Shown: positions 43,733 through 52,408 of the stretch, piece after piece | Numbering within the stretch: the stretch's first letter is position 1 | Layout of the letters: every line of letters starts with the position of its first letter | Source of the DNA: Flavobacterium sp. SH_e | Lineage (GTDB): Bacteria > Bacteroidota > Bacteroidia > Flavobacteriales > Flavobacteriaceae | Direction: 5' to 3' | Assembly (NCBI RefSeq): GCF_025717045.1 | Contig: NZ_JAOVZN010000006.1 | Coordinates: forward strand, 336,269 to 400,268 | Length of the DNA: 64,000 nt | Made by a program: the position numbers and the translations under genes | Notes under the pieces: generated by a model | Told to the model about the DNA's origin: nothing | Databases searched by the model: none | What the model saw: the letters and a program-made list of their open reading frames with translations, nothing else

Positions 43733-43754
43733 GTTTCATTTTATAAAATGAAAC
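43733..43754. promoter_or_regulatory. Perfect 22-bp palindrome, copy 2
   Basis: Identical to copy 1 in all 22 positions and exactly 50 bp downstream, about 235 bp before the sulfatase ATG. Confidence 0.6.
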
Positions 43755-43988
43755 AAGCTCTTGCCTTATAAATACAATTGTTCGCTCTTTTATTAGTTAA
43801 TTTTGAGAGACTTAAGAAAAAGTTAAAAATATTTTGTTTCAGATTTTAAAATAAAATGAATTTGAAACACATCAAAAAGATGCAACCTCCACTTAAGAGT
43901 TTTTTGAAAGCTTGCAATGTTTCCATTTATTTTTTTGGATTTTCAAACTCATATAAATAGCGAGAATTTACTAACGAATTTTTTTATC

Positions 43989-45671
43989 ATGAAACAAATC
44001 AAATTAAAATGCGGAGTTACAAATACCTTTAGGGTATTAGCGTTACTGTTTTTTTCTGGAGTTTCTGTTACAGCTCAAAACAAAAAACCAAACATTTTGG
44101 TCCTTTGGGGTGATGATATTGGAACAACTAATATAAGTGCCTACAGCGATGGACTTATGGGATATACTACACCCAATATTGATCGTTTAGCTAATGAAGG
44201 GTTAAGATTTTTACATTATTATGGTGAACAAAGCTGTACTGCAGGGCGTGCCGCTTTTTTAACAGGACAACATGGTCTTCGTACAGGTCTTACAAAAGTG
44301 GGTTATCCTGGGGCACCAATGGGAATGAGTCAGTTAGACCCTTCAATTGGAGGAATTATGAAAAGTCTTGGTTATGCAACGGGCCAGTTTGGTAAAAACC
44401 ACGTTGGAGATCGTAATGAAAACTTGCCAACGGTGAATGGATTTGATGAGTTTTTTGGAAACCTGTATCACTTAAATGCAGAAGAAGAGCCAGAATTGCC
44501 AGATTATCCAAAAGATCCTGAATATATAAAAAGATTTGGCCCTAGAGGAGTTTTAAAATGTACCGCAACAAATGTGGATGATGCTACTACAGATCCTCGT
44601 TTTGGAAAAGTCGGAAAACAAAAAATCGAAGATACTGGAGCACTTACTAAAAAAAGAATGGAAACTATCGACGATGAAACTTCTGCGGCAGCTATTGATT
44701 ATATCAAAAGACAAAATGCTGCTGGAAAACCATTTTTCTGCTGGTTCAATGCTACTCGTATGCACTTGCGAACACATGTAAGAGCAGAACATAGAGGAAG
44801 ATATACTCATGGAGACAGCGAATACATTGACGGTATGATCGAACACGATGAAACTATTGGAAGCATCTTAAAAGCATTAGACGACTTAGGAATTGCTGAC
44901 AATACGATTGTTATTTATTCGACAGATAATGGTCCTCACATGAACACATGGCCAGATGGAGCAATGACTCCATTCCGTTCTGAGAAAAATACAAATTGGG
45001 AGGGAGCTTTCCGCGTACCTTGTATTGTTCGTTGGCCAGGACATATTAAACCAGGAACTGTAACTACTGAATTAATGAGTCATAATGACTGGATTCCAAC
45101 TTTGGCCTCTATTGCAGGAGAACCAGATATTGTAAATAAACTGTTAAAAGGCTACAATGCAAATGGTAAAACTTATAAAGTGCATTTGGATGGTTATGAC
45201 CAAAGCAAATTTTTAGAAGGTAAAACACCAAAAAGTGCCAGAGATAAATTCTTTTATACAGATGACGACGGACTTTTAGTTGGTTTGAGAGAAGGAGATT
45301 ATAAATATGTTTTTGCAGAACAACGTCTTGCTGGTACAATGGGAGTTTGGGCAGAACCGTTTACCAAACTGCGTTTACAAAAAATCTTTAATCTTTATCA
45401 AGATCCTTTCGAAAGAGCCGATTTTACATCAAATACTTATTGGGATTGGGTAATGAATCACGTACCGGCAGTTTATGGAGCTCTTTATGATGTCGGAGTA
45501 TTTGCAGAAACATTTAAAGAATATCCGCCAAGATCAATTCCGCCAAGCTTCTCTGCTTATACAATTATGGAAGAAGCAATGAGAGATATTAAGGCGCAAA
45601 AATATATAGAGAAAAACGTTCTTCCTAAATTAAAAGAAGACGAAGAGGCAGCTTCAAAAAAGAAAAAATAA
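43989..45671 (+). CDS. Exported arylsulfatase (S1 family)
   Basis: 560 residues from ATG 43989; the frame extends to 43917, but the signal peptide (MKQIKLK... SVTAQ) begins at 43989. Hydrolyses sulfate esters in the periplasm or outside. The maturation motif is SCTAGRAAFLTG with Cys83 as the formylglycine precursor. It has Ala where CxPxR has Pro, as in a subset of arylsulfatases. Metal-site residues GDD (41-43) and STDNGPHMNTWPDG are present. No formylglycine-generating enzyme is in the window. First gene of an eight-gene co-directional set; the palindromes upstream may control it. Confidence 0.92.
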   Translation: MKQIKLKCGVTNTFRVLALLFFSGVSVTAQNKKPNILVLWGDDIGTTNISAYSDGLMGYTTPNIDRLANEGLRFLHYYGEQSCTAGRAAFLTGQHGLRTGLTKVGYPGAPMGMSQLDPSIGGIMKSLGYATGQFGKNHVGDRNENLPTVNGFDEFFGNLYHLNAEEEPELPDYPKDPEYIKRFGPRGVLKCTATNVDDATTDPRFGKVGKQKIEDTGALTKKRMETIDDETSAAAIDYIKRQNAAGKPFFCWFNATRMHLRTHVRAEHRGRYTHGDSEYIDGMIEHDETIGSILKALDDLGIADNTIVIYSTDNGPHMNTWPDGAMTPFRSEKNTNWEGAFRVPCIVRWPGHIKPGTVTTELMSHNDWIPTLASIAGEPDIVNKLLKGYNANGKTYKVHLDGYDQSKFLEGKTPKSARDKFFYTDDDGLLVGLREGDYKYVFAEQRLAGTMGVWAEPFTKLRLQKIFNLYQDPFERADFTSNTYWDWVMNHVPAVYGALYDVGVFAETFKEYPPRSIPPSFSAYTIMEEAMRDIKAQKYIEKNVLPKLKEDEEAASKKKK

Positions 45672-45736
45672 ATCATGGATAATTACAGGAAACAGGACTT
45701 TTTACGTCCTGTTTCTTTCACTTAATAGTATTTGTT

Positions 45737-46750
45737 ATGCATAAAAAGATAATACTAATTCCGATGCTTCTTCTTTTATTTGTTTCGTGTAAAAAATCAG
45801 AAGAAAGCACAGATGCTAAATCAAAAGAAGGTGCAGCAACCGCTGCAACTAGTGATCCATTGCCAAGCTGGAATGATGGGGCTCTAAAAAGTGATATTAT
45901 TGCCTATGTTGAAAAAGTAACAAAAAAAGGAAGCCCAGATTTTATTCCAGAAGAATATAGAATTGCCACTTTTGACAATGACGGAACTTTATGGGCAGAA
46001 AAACCATATGTTCAAGAACTTTTTGCTTTTTATAGAGTAAAAAAAATGGTAGAAGCTAAACCAGAATTAGCACAAAAACAGCCTTTTAAGGCAGTAATTG
46101 AAAAAGATAAAACATTCTTTGAAAAAGGAGGCGACAAAGCCCTTATAGAACTTGTTGCTGCAACCCATACCGGAATGAACGAAGATGAATTTGAAACTTC
46201 AGTTAATGATTTTTTTAAAAGTGCACAGTATCCGGGTAAAAATGTTCCGGTAAAGCAAATACGCTATCAGCCACAATTAGAACTGCTGAATTATCTCCGT
46301 GCCAACGGATTTAAAACCTATATCGTAACTGGAGGAACAATAGAAGTTGTAAGGGGAATATCTCAAGAGTTTTATGGAATTCCGAAAGATCAGGTTGTGG
46401 GCACTTCTTTCAAATATAAATATGATGGGACTAAAAATGTTGTACAACGTGAAGCGGCTCTAGATCATTTTAATGATAAAGAAGGAAAACCTGTTGGCAT
46501 TCAATTACATATTGGGCAGCGACCTGTTTTTGCCTGCGGTAACGAGGGCGGAGCTGGAGATATCCCAATGTTGCAATATTCTCAAGGTAATAAGTATCCA
46601 TCGTTTCAATTACTGGTAAATCATAATGATTCAATAAGAGAGTATAAATATCAAGAAAAGGATAATGCTTCTCTAAATGCTGCTGCTAAAAACAAATGGC
46701 ATGTTGTTGATATGCAAAAAGACTGGAAAAAAGTTTTTTCCGATAATTAG
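45737..46750 (+). CDS. HAD-family phosphatase-like lipoprotein
   Basis: 337 residues. Lipobox FVSC (Cys18) then a Ser/Ala-rich linker. HAD motif I FDNDGTLW with Asp80 and Asp82; motif II TYIVTGGT; motif IV FACGNEGGAGDIPML. An exported HAD phosphohydrolase is therefore likely; substrate unknown. It lies 65 bp after the sulfatase gene, so paired action on a sulfated or phosphorylated substrate is possible but unproven. Confidence 0.85.
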   Translation: MHKKIILIPMLLLLFVSCKKSEESTDAKSKEGAATAATSDPLPSWNDGALKSDIIAYVEKVTKKGSPDFIPEEYRIATFDNDGTLWAEKPYVQELFAFYRVKKMVEAKPELAQKQPFKAVIEKDKTFFEKGGDKALIELVAATHTGMNEDEFETSVNDFFKSAQYPGKNVPVKQIRYQPQLELLNYLRANGFKTYIVTGGTIEVVRGISQEFYGIPKDQVVGTSFKYKYDGTKNVVQREAALDHFNDKEGKPVGIQLHIGQRPVFACGNEGGAGDIPMLQYSQGNKYPSFQLLVNHNDSIREYKYQEKDNASLNAAAKNKWHVVDMQKDWKKVFSDN

Positions 46751-46772
46751 ATTGAGTTAGTTAGAATTAAAG

Positions 46773-46801
46773 TGAAACAACTTTATTGTTTAGTTGTTTC
46801 A
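46773..46801. repeat. Inverted repeat TGAAACAACT
   Basis: TGAAACAACT (46773-46782) pairs perfectly with AGTTGTTTCA (46792-46801) around a 9-nt loop and is followed by a T-rich stretch. It could be a weak terminator. Its GTTTCA ends echo the palindromes at 43683. Confidence 0.5.
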
Positions 46802-46836
46802 TTTTGATTTTAAAAAGAGCATTTATAAATTTTAAA

Positions 46837-47667
46837 ATGGAAAAAACTATGAGGTCTCATAAAGTTATCAGATCACTTTTATTTGCATTCTGTTTGATCT
46901 TAAATTTTAATTCTTATGCTCAGGAAGAAGAGCAGAAAGCAGGAAACAGTGCACAGGAGCTCGCTGATAAAATGGCAAATCCTGTAGCAAGTTTAATTAG
47001 TGTGCCTCTGCAAAATAATCTTACTTATGGAATTGGTCCTTATAACGGGATAAAATATCAGATCAATATACAGCCTGTTGTTCCTTTTAAGCTGAGTGAA
47101 AATTTAAACTTAATTACACGTTATATTCTTCCAGTTGTAGATCAGCAGGATGTTACAGGAGAAAATACACATGAGTTTGGTTTAAGTGATGCAACGGTAA
47201 CGGCATTTTTTGCCCCTAAAACAAAAGGAATTATTTTAGGTGTCGGCCCTGCTTTTTTAGTGCCAACGGCTACAGAAAAATTGTTAGGAACAGAAAAATT
47301 TGGAATTGGACCGAGCGTTTTAGTAATGCATCAGGGAAAGGGACTTTCGATAGGTTTTTTAGCCAATCAAATCTGGTCTGTTGCAGGAAATGCAGATAGA
47401 ACAGATTTCAATCAGTTTTACACACAGATATTTTTAACGCATAGTTATAAAAGCGGTGCAAGTTTAGGGATCACTTCAGAAATTACTCAAAACTGGCAAG
47501 GAAATACAACCCTAATTACCGTGAGTCCAAATGTAGGGGCAATTACAAAATTGGGAGGTCAGACCATGCAATTTGCTGTTATGCCTTTAATTCCGGTTGT
47601 AGGTCATTCAAACATAAGACCGGATTGGGGATTAAGAGCGGTGGTAGCGTTTATATTCCCACAATAA
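46837..47667 (+). CDS. Outer-membrane barrel-like protein of unknown function
   Basis: 276 residues from ATG 46837; another in-frame ATG at 46849 is possible. Signal peptide ends near NSYAQ. The mature part begins with an acidic stretch (EEEQKAGNSAQELADKM), then alternating hydrophobic beta-strands such as NLTYGIGPYNGIKYQINIQPVVPF and GLRAVVAFIFPQ with a terminal aromatic-rich strand. This fits a small outer-membrane channel or transporter-like barrel. Similar proteins are often listed as neuromedin U or as hypothetical. Context: downstream of the HAD lipoprotein. Confidence 0.72.
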   Translation: MEKTMRSHKVIRSLLFAFCLILNFNSYAQEEEQKAGNSAQELADKMANPVASLISVPLQNNLTYGIGPYNGIKYQINIQPVVPFKLSENLNLITRYILPVVDQQDVTGENTHEFGLSDATVTAFFAPKTKGIILGVGPAFLVPTATEKLLGTEKFGIGPSVLVMHQGKGLSIGFLANQIWSVAGNADRTDFNQFYTQIFLTHSYKSGASLGITSEITQNWQGNTTLITVSPNVGAITKLGGQTMQFAVMPLIPVVGHSNIRPDWGLRAVVAFIFPQ

Positions 47668-47711
47668 TAAATGAATTTTAATGTGTCTCTTGACTTTTAT
47701 TTATTGGAATT

Positions 47712-49112
47712 ATGGAAGAAGATTCAAAACATACAGCCGAAACGCCATTTAATCCGATAGCATCAAAGGCAGAACGTTATGAAAAAGGAGCTTCGGTTAG
47801 AAAGAAGATACCTTTGGCAAAACATCAGGAATGGAATTCTTTAAAAAACCGCAAAGATCCAGTAGATATTTTAATTCAGACCAGCGAAGGAAGAGTTGAA
47901 AGTCTGTTGCCCATTCGGTACAGAAGAATGATGGAATCTCCTTTTGCATTTTATAGAGGTGCCGCTGCTATTATGGCTAACGATTTGGCTCATACTCCGG
48001 TAAGTGGAATAAATCTACAGCTTTGCGGTGATTGCCACTTGATGAATTTTGGCGGATTTGCAACTCCAGAACGTAAATTGGTTTTTGATATTAATGATTT
48101 TGATGAAACTTTTCCAGGACCTTGGGAATGGGATATAAAAAGACTCGCAGCCAGTTTTGTGATTGCTGGACGATGGAGAAAATTTTCCAATAAAAATTGT
48201 AAAGAATTTGCTTGGAATGTTGCAGATAGTTATAAAAGGCATATGCTGGATTACAGTAAATTATCAGCACTTCAAATATGGTATGCTGATATTGATCTGG
48301 CAGAATTGATCGAATTAGGTCGAGATAAAGAATTTAAAGAATTTGACCAGAAAAGAATTAAAAAAGCATCAGAGTATACGGCTCATGAAAAAGAATTTGC
48401 AAAGATGACTTATTTTGATGGCGCCAGAGCTCGCATAAAAGATGATCCGCCATTGATATTCCATCCGAGTGGAGAACTTGAAAAACAAGTAGCTAAAGAG
48501 GGAGAAATTATCCATAATAGATATTTAGAATCGCTTTCAGAAGAAAAGCAGATTTTATTAAGCCGATACATGCTTCAAGATATTGTTATAAAAGTAGTGG
48601 GTGTAGGCAGCGTTGGAACATTATGCGGCATTAGTCTGCTGATGTCGGCAACTGGAGAACCTATTTTTTTACAGTTTAAAGAAGCTCGAAAAAGTGTTTT
48701 GGAAGGAAATGTAAAAACAAAAGGGAAATACAACCATCAGGGAGAAAGAATTGTAATGGGACAAAAACTAATGCAGTCTGCTTCTGATATGTTTCTGGGT
48801 TGGACAGACGACAGTAAAAACAGGTTTTTCTACATTCGCCAGCTTAGAGATGCCAAAATAAAACCAGTTCTTGAAGTGATGAAAGCTAAAAATATGGCAG
48901 AATACGCCAAAGCCTGTGGATGGGCGCTCGCAAGAGCTCATGCTCGCTCCGGAGATCCTTCGATGATTTCAGGTTATATTGGAGACACAGATGAATTTGC
49001 TGATGCCATTACAGAATTTTCGGTTTTATACGCCAATCAAAATGAATCGGATTATAATAAAATGCTGGAGGCAATAAAACATGGAAAATTGCCTATTTCA
49101 GATGAAATCTAA
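47712..49112 (+). CDS. DUF2252 family protein
   Basis: 466 residues, no signal peptide. Family hallmarks are RYRRMMESPFAFYRGAAAIMA, then LQLCGDCHLMNFGGFATPERKLVFDINDFDET with PWEWDIKRLAAS, and GWALARAHARSGDPSMISGYIG near the end. DUF2252 proteins have a kinase-like fold by family knowledge; the GDCHLMNFG and DINDFDE segments resemble the catalytic and metal-binding loops of aminoglycoside-phosphotransferase-like kinases. Substrate unknown. It follows the barrel gene by 44 bp. Confidence 0.9.
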   Translation: MEEDSKHTAETPFNPIASKAERYEKGASVRKKIPLAKHQEWNSLKNRKDPVDILIQTSEGRVESLLPIRYRRMMESPFAFYRGAAAIMANDLAHTPVSGINLQLCGDCHLMNFGGFATPERKLVFDINDFDETFPGPWEWDIKRLAASFVIAGRWRKFSNKNCKEFAWNVADSYKRHMLDYSKLSALQIWYADIDLAELIELGRDKEFKEFDQKRIKKASEYTAHEKEFAKMTYFDGARARIKDDPPLIFHPSGELEKQVAKEGEIIHNRYLESLSEEKQILLSRYMLQDIVIKVVGVGSVGTLCGISLLMSATGEPIFLQFKEARKSVLEGNVKTKGKYNHQGERIVMGQKLMQSASDMFLGWTDDSKNRFFYIRQLRDAKIKPVLEVMKAKNMAEYAKACGWALARAHARSGDPSMISGYIGDTDEFADAITEFSVLYANQNESDYNKMLEAIKHGKLPISDEI

Positions 49113-49251
49113 TTCTCTGTAATCAAAAGAAAATAGAACCAGTATGTAGTTGTGCAAAGTAAATTTAACTTTAAAAAATGGAACGAAATATACTATAAAA
49201 TAACAAAGTAAGATTTTATTTATTTAATACTGTTAATTAAATAAAATGATT

Positions 49252-49259
49252 TATCTTTG
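49252..49259 (+). promoter_or_regulatory. -7 box upstream of the DUF4136 gene
   Basis: TATCTTTG, perfect consensus, 144 bp before the ATG at 49404. It implies an unusually long leader of about 138 nt. No TTG at -33. Confidence 0.5.
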
Positions 49260-49403
49260 AGAGTGAGCTAAGTAATTGTTTAGTAGATTGTTGTATCGAA
49301 TAGGCGATTATTAATGCACGCTTTGCCCCCTCGTTCAAGATTTTTATGATTTTAATACATTCGAGTTAAACTGATTTAATTATTAATTTAATAAATACCA
49401 AAC

Positions 49404-49982
49404 ATGAATATTAAAAGAACAAATCTTCGCCTTATCCCAATTTTATTTTTGGGTTTAATTTACAGCTGCTCCCCAACTGTAAAAGTTACGACCGATTATG
49501 ATCATGCTGTTAATTTTAGCGAATACAAAACATTTGCTGTTTATGATCTAAGAGCGCAGGAAGGTCAGGTAAATCAGTTAAATGTTGATCGTGTAGCAAA
49601 AGCTATCCGAAACGAAATGCTTGCTAAAGGATTTACAGAATCTTCTAATCCAGATTTAAAAGTTAATGCCGTTTCTATCTTAAAAAATAAAACTTCTGTT
49701 AGTGCCAACACTAACTTTTATGGATATGGCGGAATGTATCGCCCTTATGGATATTGGGGCGGTGGTGCTATGATGGGTGGCGCCAATACGACATTTGATA
49801 CTTATGACTATGTTGATGGTTCATTAGTAATTGATATTGTGTCTACAAAAACGGATAAGTTAGTTTGGCAAGGAATTGGAAATGCCGAAATTGACAGTAA
49901 ACCAGATAATCCGGAAGAATTTATTAACGGTGCAATCAAAAAAATACTTACAGGTTTCCCTCCGGGAGCAGATAAAAAATAA
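49404..49982 (+). CDS. DUF4136 domain lipoprotein
   Basis: 192 residues. Lipobox LIYSC (Cys22). The DUF4136 domain shows VKVTTDYDHAVNFSEYKTFAVYD at its N-terminus, NVDRVAKAIRNEMLAKGF, and SLVIDIVSTKTDKLVWQGIGNAEI towards the end. A Gly/Tyr/Met-rich insert (residues about 112-132) lies in the middle. Outer-membrane or periplasmic lipoprotein of unknown function. It has its own promoter candidate, so it may be expressed apart from the genes before it. Confidence 0.85.
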   Translation: MNIKRTNLRLIPILFLGLIYSCSPTVKVTTDYDHAVNFSEYKTFAVYDLRAQEGQVNQLNVDRVAKAIRNEMLAKGFTESSNPDLKVNAVSILKNKTSVSANTNFYGYGGMYRPYGYWGGGAMMGGANTTFDTYDYVDGSLVIDIVSTKTDKLVWQGIGNAEIDSKPDNPEEFINGAIKKILTGFPPGADKK

Positions 49983-50110
49983 TTTAAGATATAAAGGAAA
50001 GTTGTACTTGCCAGTCTTCGGCAAGTACAATTCTATATGGTTATACGCCCCTTCTCGCACTCTATTTTTAAGATTTTAAGAAAAATATTTACTCAGTTAA
50101 ACTTAAAAAA

Positions 50111-51286
50111 ATGATCGATATATTACTTTCACTTTTCTTTTTCATAGCCACAATTGCGGGTCTAGCTACATCAATTATGGTTCTTTTTTCCAGAAAAAAC
50201 TATTCTAAAAGTTTCTTTTTGGGAATGTTTTTATTGAGTTTGGCGGTAGTAAGTATCTACAATTTTTATCTCTCGGCCAACTTATTTAAAAATTTTCCAG
50301 ATCTATTTACCATTACAAAAGCGTTTATATTTTTAACCGCGCCATGTTCTTTTTTATATGTTAGAAATATTTTATCACTTAATAAAAGTTTTAGAAAATA
50401 CGATTGGCTGCATTTTGTGCCTTTTATAATTTATTTCGTTTTAACGCTGGTTGTTTATGTTGGAAGTTACACTGATATAAAAGCTGTTGATTATATTTCA
50501 CAATTAATCAAAAATCCATTTTCTGTTTTAACATTGACGATTTGGCTTTTCTATGTGTTTTTTCAAACCATGTTGATTTTAAACTATGATCTGAAAAAAT
50601 TTAAAGGAAATCAATTTCATCGAATTAAAGTGATTAACTGGATTAGAGTTTATAATCTTATGATTTTGTTTTTATTTTCGGCGCTTTTTGTTCATCATTT
50701 TTTATTGATAAAAGTTGAAGCTACAGATCTTTCTTGTTATGTACTCATTTCTTCTGTTTTATTTTTTACTGTTGGATGGCTGTATTTCAAACCACAGATT
50801 TTTCATGACGAAGAGGAAACATTCGACTTTGTTGTAGATAATACAGTATTGGTAAAAACAAAAGAAACCAAAACGGTAATTCCGATTGCGAATGAATTAA
50901 CGCTTGAAAAAAGAGAAGAATACCTCCTTAAATTAGACTATGTTTTAAACTCGAAAAATCTTTTTCTAAAGAAAGATTTCGTAATCAGAGATCTATCTGA
51001 TGAAACGGGAATATCTGTGCACCATTTGTCCAATTTAATTAATTCTGAATTCGGACTTCATTTTCAGGATTATGTTAATTTGAAAAGGATTGAATATTTT
51101 AAAGAAAAAATAAATGATCCAGAATGGAAAGATCTATCGCTGGAAGGAATGGCGTGGGGTTCTGGTTTTAAATCTCGCACAACCTGTTTTAGAGCCTTTA
51201 TAAAACATACTGGAAAATCTCCTTCGGAATACTTTAAAACCATTAGAATAAATCCTGATCGCACAAGCGCATATTACTTTAAGTAA
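50111..51286 (+). CDS. AraC-type regulator with N-terminal membrane domain
   Basis: 391 residues. About seven membrane helices fill residues 1-230 (for example LLSLFFFIATIAGLATSIMVLF and VLISSVLFFTVGWLYF). After a linker, the AraC/XylS helix-turn-helix domain occupies about 280-385: LFLKKDFVIRDLSDETGISVHHLSNLINSEFGLHFQDYVNLKRIEYFK and WGSGFKSRTTCFRAFIKHTGKSPSEYF. Membrane-embedded AraC regulators sense unknown signals and are common in Bacteroidota. It is the only regulator in the sulfatase cluster and thus a candidate for controlling it. Confidence 0.9.
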   Translation: MIDILLSLFFFIATIAGLATSIMVLFSRKNYSKSFFLGMFLLSLAVVSIYNFYLSANLFKNFPDLFTITKAFIFLTAPCSFLYVRNILSLNKSFRKYDWLHFVPFIIYFVLTLVVYVGSYTDIKAVDYISQLIKNPFSVLTLTIWLFYVFFQTMLILNYDLKKFKGNQFHRIKVINWIRVYNLMILFLFSALFVHHFLLIKVEATDLSCYVLISSVLFFTVGWLYFKPQIFHDEEETFDFVVDNTVLVKTKETKTVIPIANELTLEKREEYLLKLDYVLNSKNLFLKKDFVIRDLSDETGISVHHLSNLINSEFGLHFQDYVNLKRIEYFKEKINDPEWKDLSLEGMAWGSGFKSRTTCFRAFIKHTGKSPSEYFKTIRINPDRTSAYYFK

Positions 51287-51359
51287 AATTATATCTTTCA
51301 AAAAAGCAAGTTCTCAGCAGCGGTTGTAAAAGTCTTAATTCACTTTAAAACATTTCGGC

Positions 51360-52331
51360 ATGAAAGAAAAAAAGATTAATTCGAAAAAAACAGTACGGCT
51401 ACTTTGGGTAGCAATGTTTATGTTGATTTCATTTTATAGCAATGCCCAGTTAAAAGGAGGGCATATTCTTGGTTCTTCTGGATTGCAGGCAGGCACACAG
51501 GCTCCTGCCAATAAATTAAGTTTATATGTGCCAGGATATTTTTATGGAGCTAGTACTTTAAGAGATTCAGACGGAAATAAAACACTTTCAAACCCTGATT
51601 TAAATATGTTTTTAACTGGAGTTGGAGCCAATTATGTAAGCGATTTTAAGATTTTGGGTGCCAATTACGGGGCAACAATTTTAGTCGCATTTGCATCCAA
51701 CACAATACAAGGAAGCTATGTAGATTCAAAAAGCGATTTTGCTTTTACAGATATGCTTTTACAGCCTGTTCAGTTAGGCTGGCACAATAAAAGAGCAGAT
51801 TTTGTATTCAGTTACCAAATGTATCTCCCAACAGGGAAATATGAGCTTGGTGGCAGTAATAATAGCGGTCTAGGAATGTTTATGAATGAGTTTTCTGCAG
51901 GAACGACCTTGTTTTTTAATGAGAAAAAAACATTTCATTTTTCAGTATTGGCTGCGTATGAAATCAATAGTAAAAAGAAAGGCACCGATATAAAAACAGG
52001 CGATATATTAAGCATAGAAGGAGGTTTAGGAAAAACATTTTATTGTATGAATGCTGAAAAAACTGCACCAAAAGGAATACTTAATGCGGGTTTGATTTAT
52101 TACTTGCAATATAAAGTATCAGACGATAAAATTCCTGTTGGAAGCGCAATTGTGCTCGAACCAGACAAAGATAGAATTGGCGGACTTGGAGTTGAAGTGA
52201 ATTATTTGCACATTGGCTGTATGACGTCAGCAGGTATTAGATGGATTGGAGAAGTGAGCGCCGTAAATAGATTTCAAGGAAATACTTTTTTTATAACACT
52301 GGCACATGTTTTCAATTTCGATAAAAAATAA
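51360..52331 (+). CDS. Outer-membrane transporter-like protein, MetA/SphA type
   Basis: 323 residues. Signal peptide ends near FYSNAQ. The start of the mature protein, LKGGHILGSSGLQAGTQAPANKLSLYVPGYFY, matches the Phenol_MetA_deg/SphA family of putative outer-membrane transporters. Beta-strand pattern continues (DFVFSYQMYLPTGKYE, FNEKKTFHFSVLAAYEIN) to the last strand FFITLAHVFNFDKK. Substrate unknown. It follows the AraC-type gene by 73 bp. Confidence 0.8.
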   Translation: MKEKKINSKKTVRLLWVAMFMLISFYSNAQLKGGHILGSSGLQAGTQAPANKLSLYVPGYFYGASTLRDSDGNKTLSNPDLNMFLTGVGANYVSDFKILGANYGATILVAFASNTIQGSYVDSKSDFAFTDMLLQPVQLGWHNKRADFVFSYQMYLPTGKYELGGSNNSGLGMFMNEFSAGTTLFFNEKKTFHFSVLAAYEINSKKKGTDIKTGDILSIEGGLGKTFYCMNAEKTAPKGILNAGLIYYLQYKVSDDKIPVGSAIVLEPDKDRIGGLGVEVNYLHIGCMTSAGIRWIGEVSAVNRFQGNTFFITLAHVFNFDKK

Positions 52332-52408
52332 TTTCTGAGTTTATTCTAAGAGATTTCAGGTTTTTGCGATGGGGTAAATTTTTAAATATAAAACGATAAA
52401 ATTCTTAT

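Larger units (their letters stand above)
43435..43988. other. Regulatory-looking intergenic region upstream of the sulfatase gene
   Basis: About 550 bp without a credible gene. It holds two identical palindromes (43683 and 43733) plus further GTTTCA half-sites at about 43560 and 43836 and GAAAC at 43864. No perfect TAnnTTTG box was found. Confidence 0.55.

Noticed and set aside
43683..43754. Paired palindromes considered as insertion-sequence ends
   Set aside because: Only 28 bp lie between them, with no transposase and no flanking target duplication. Perfect internal symmetry fits a binding site better.
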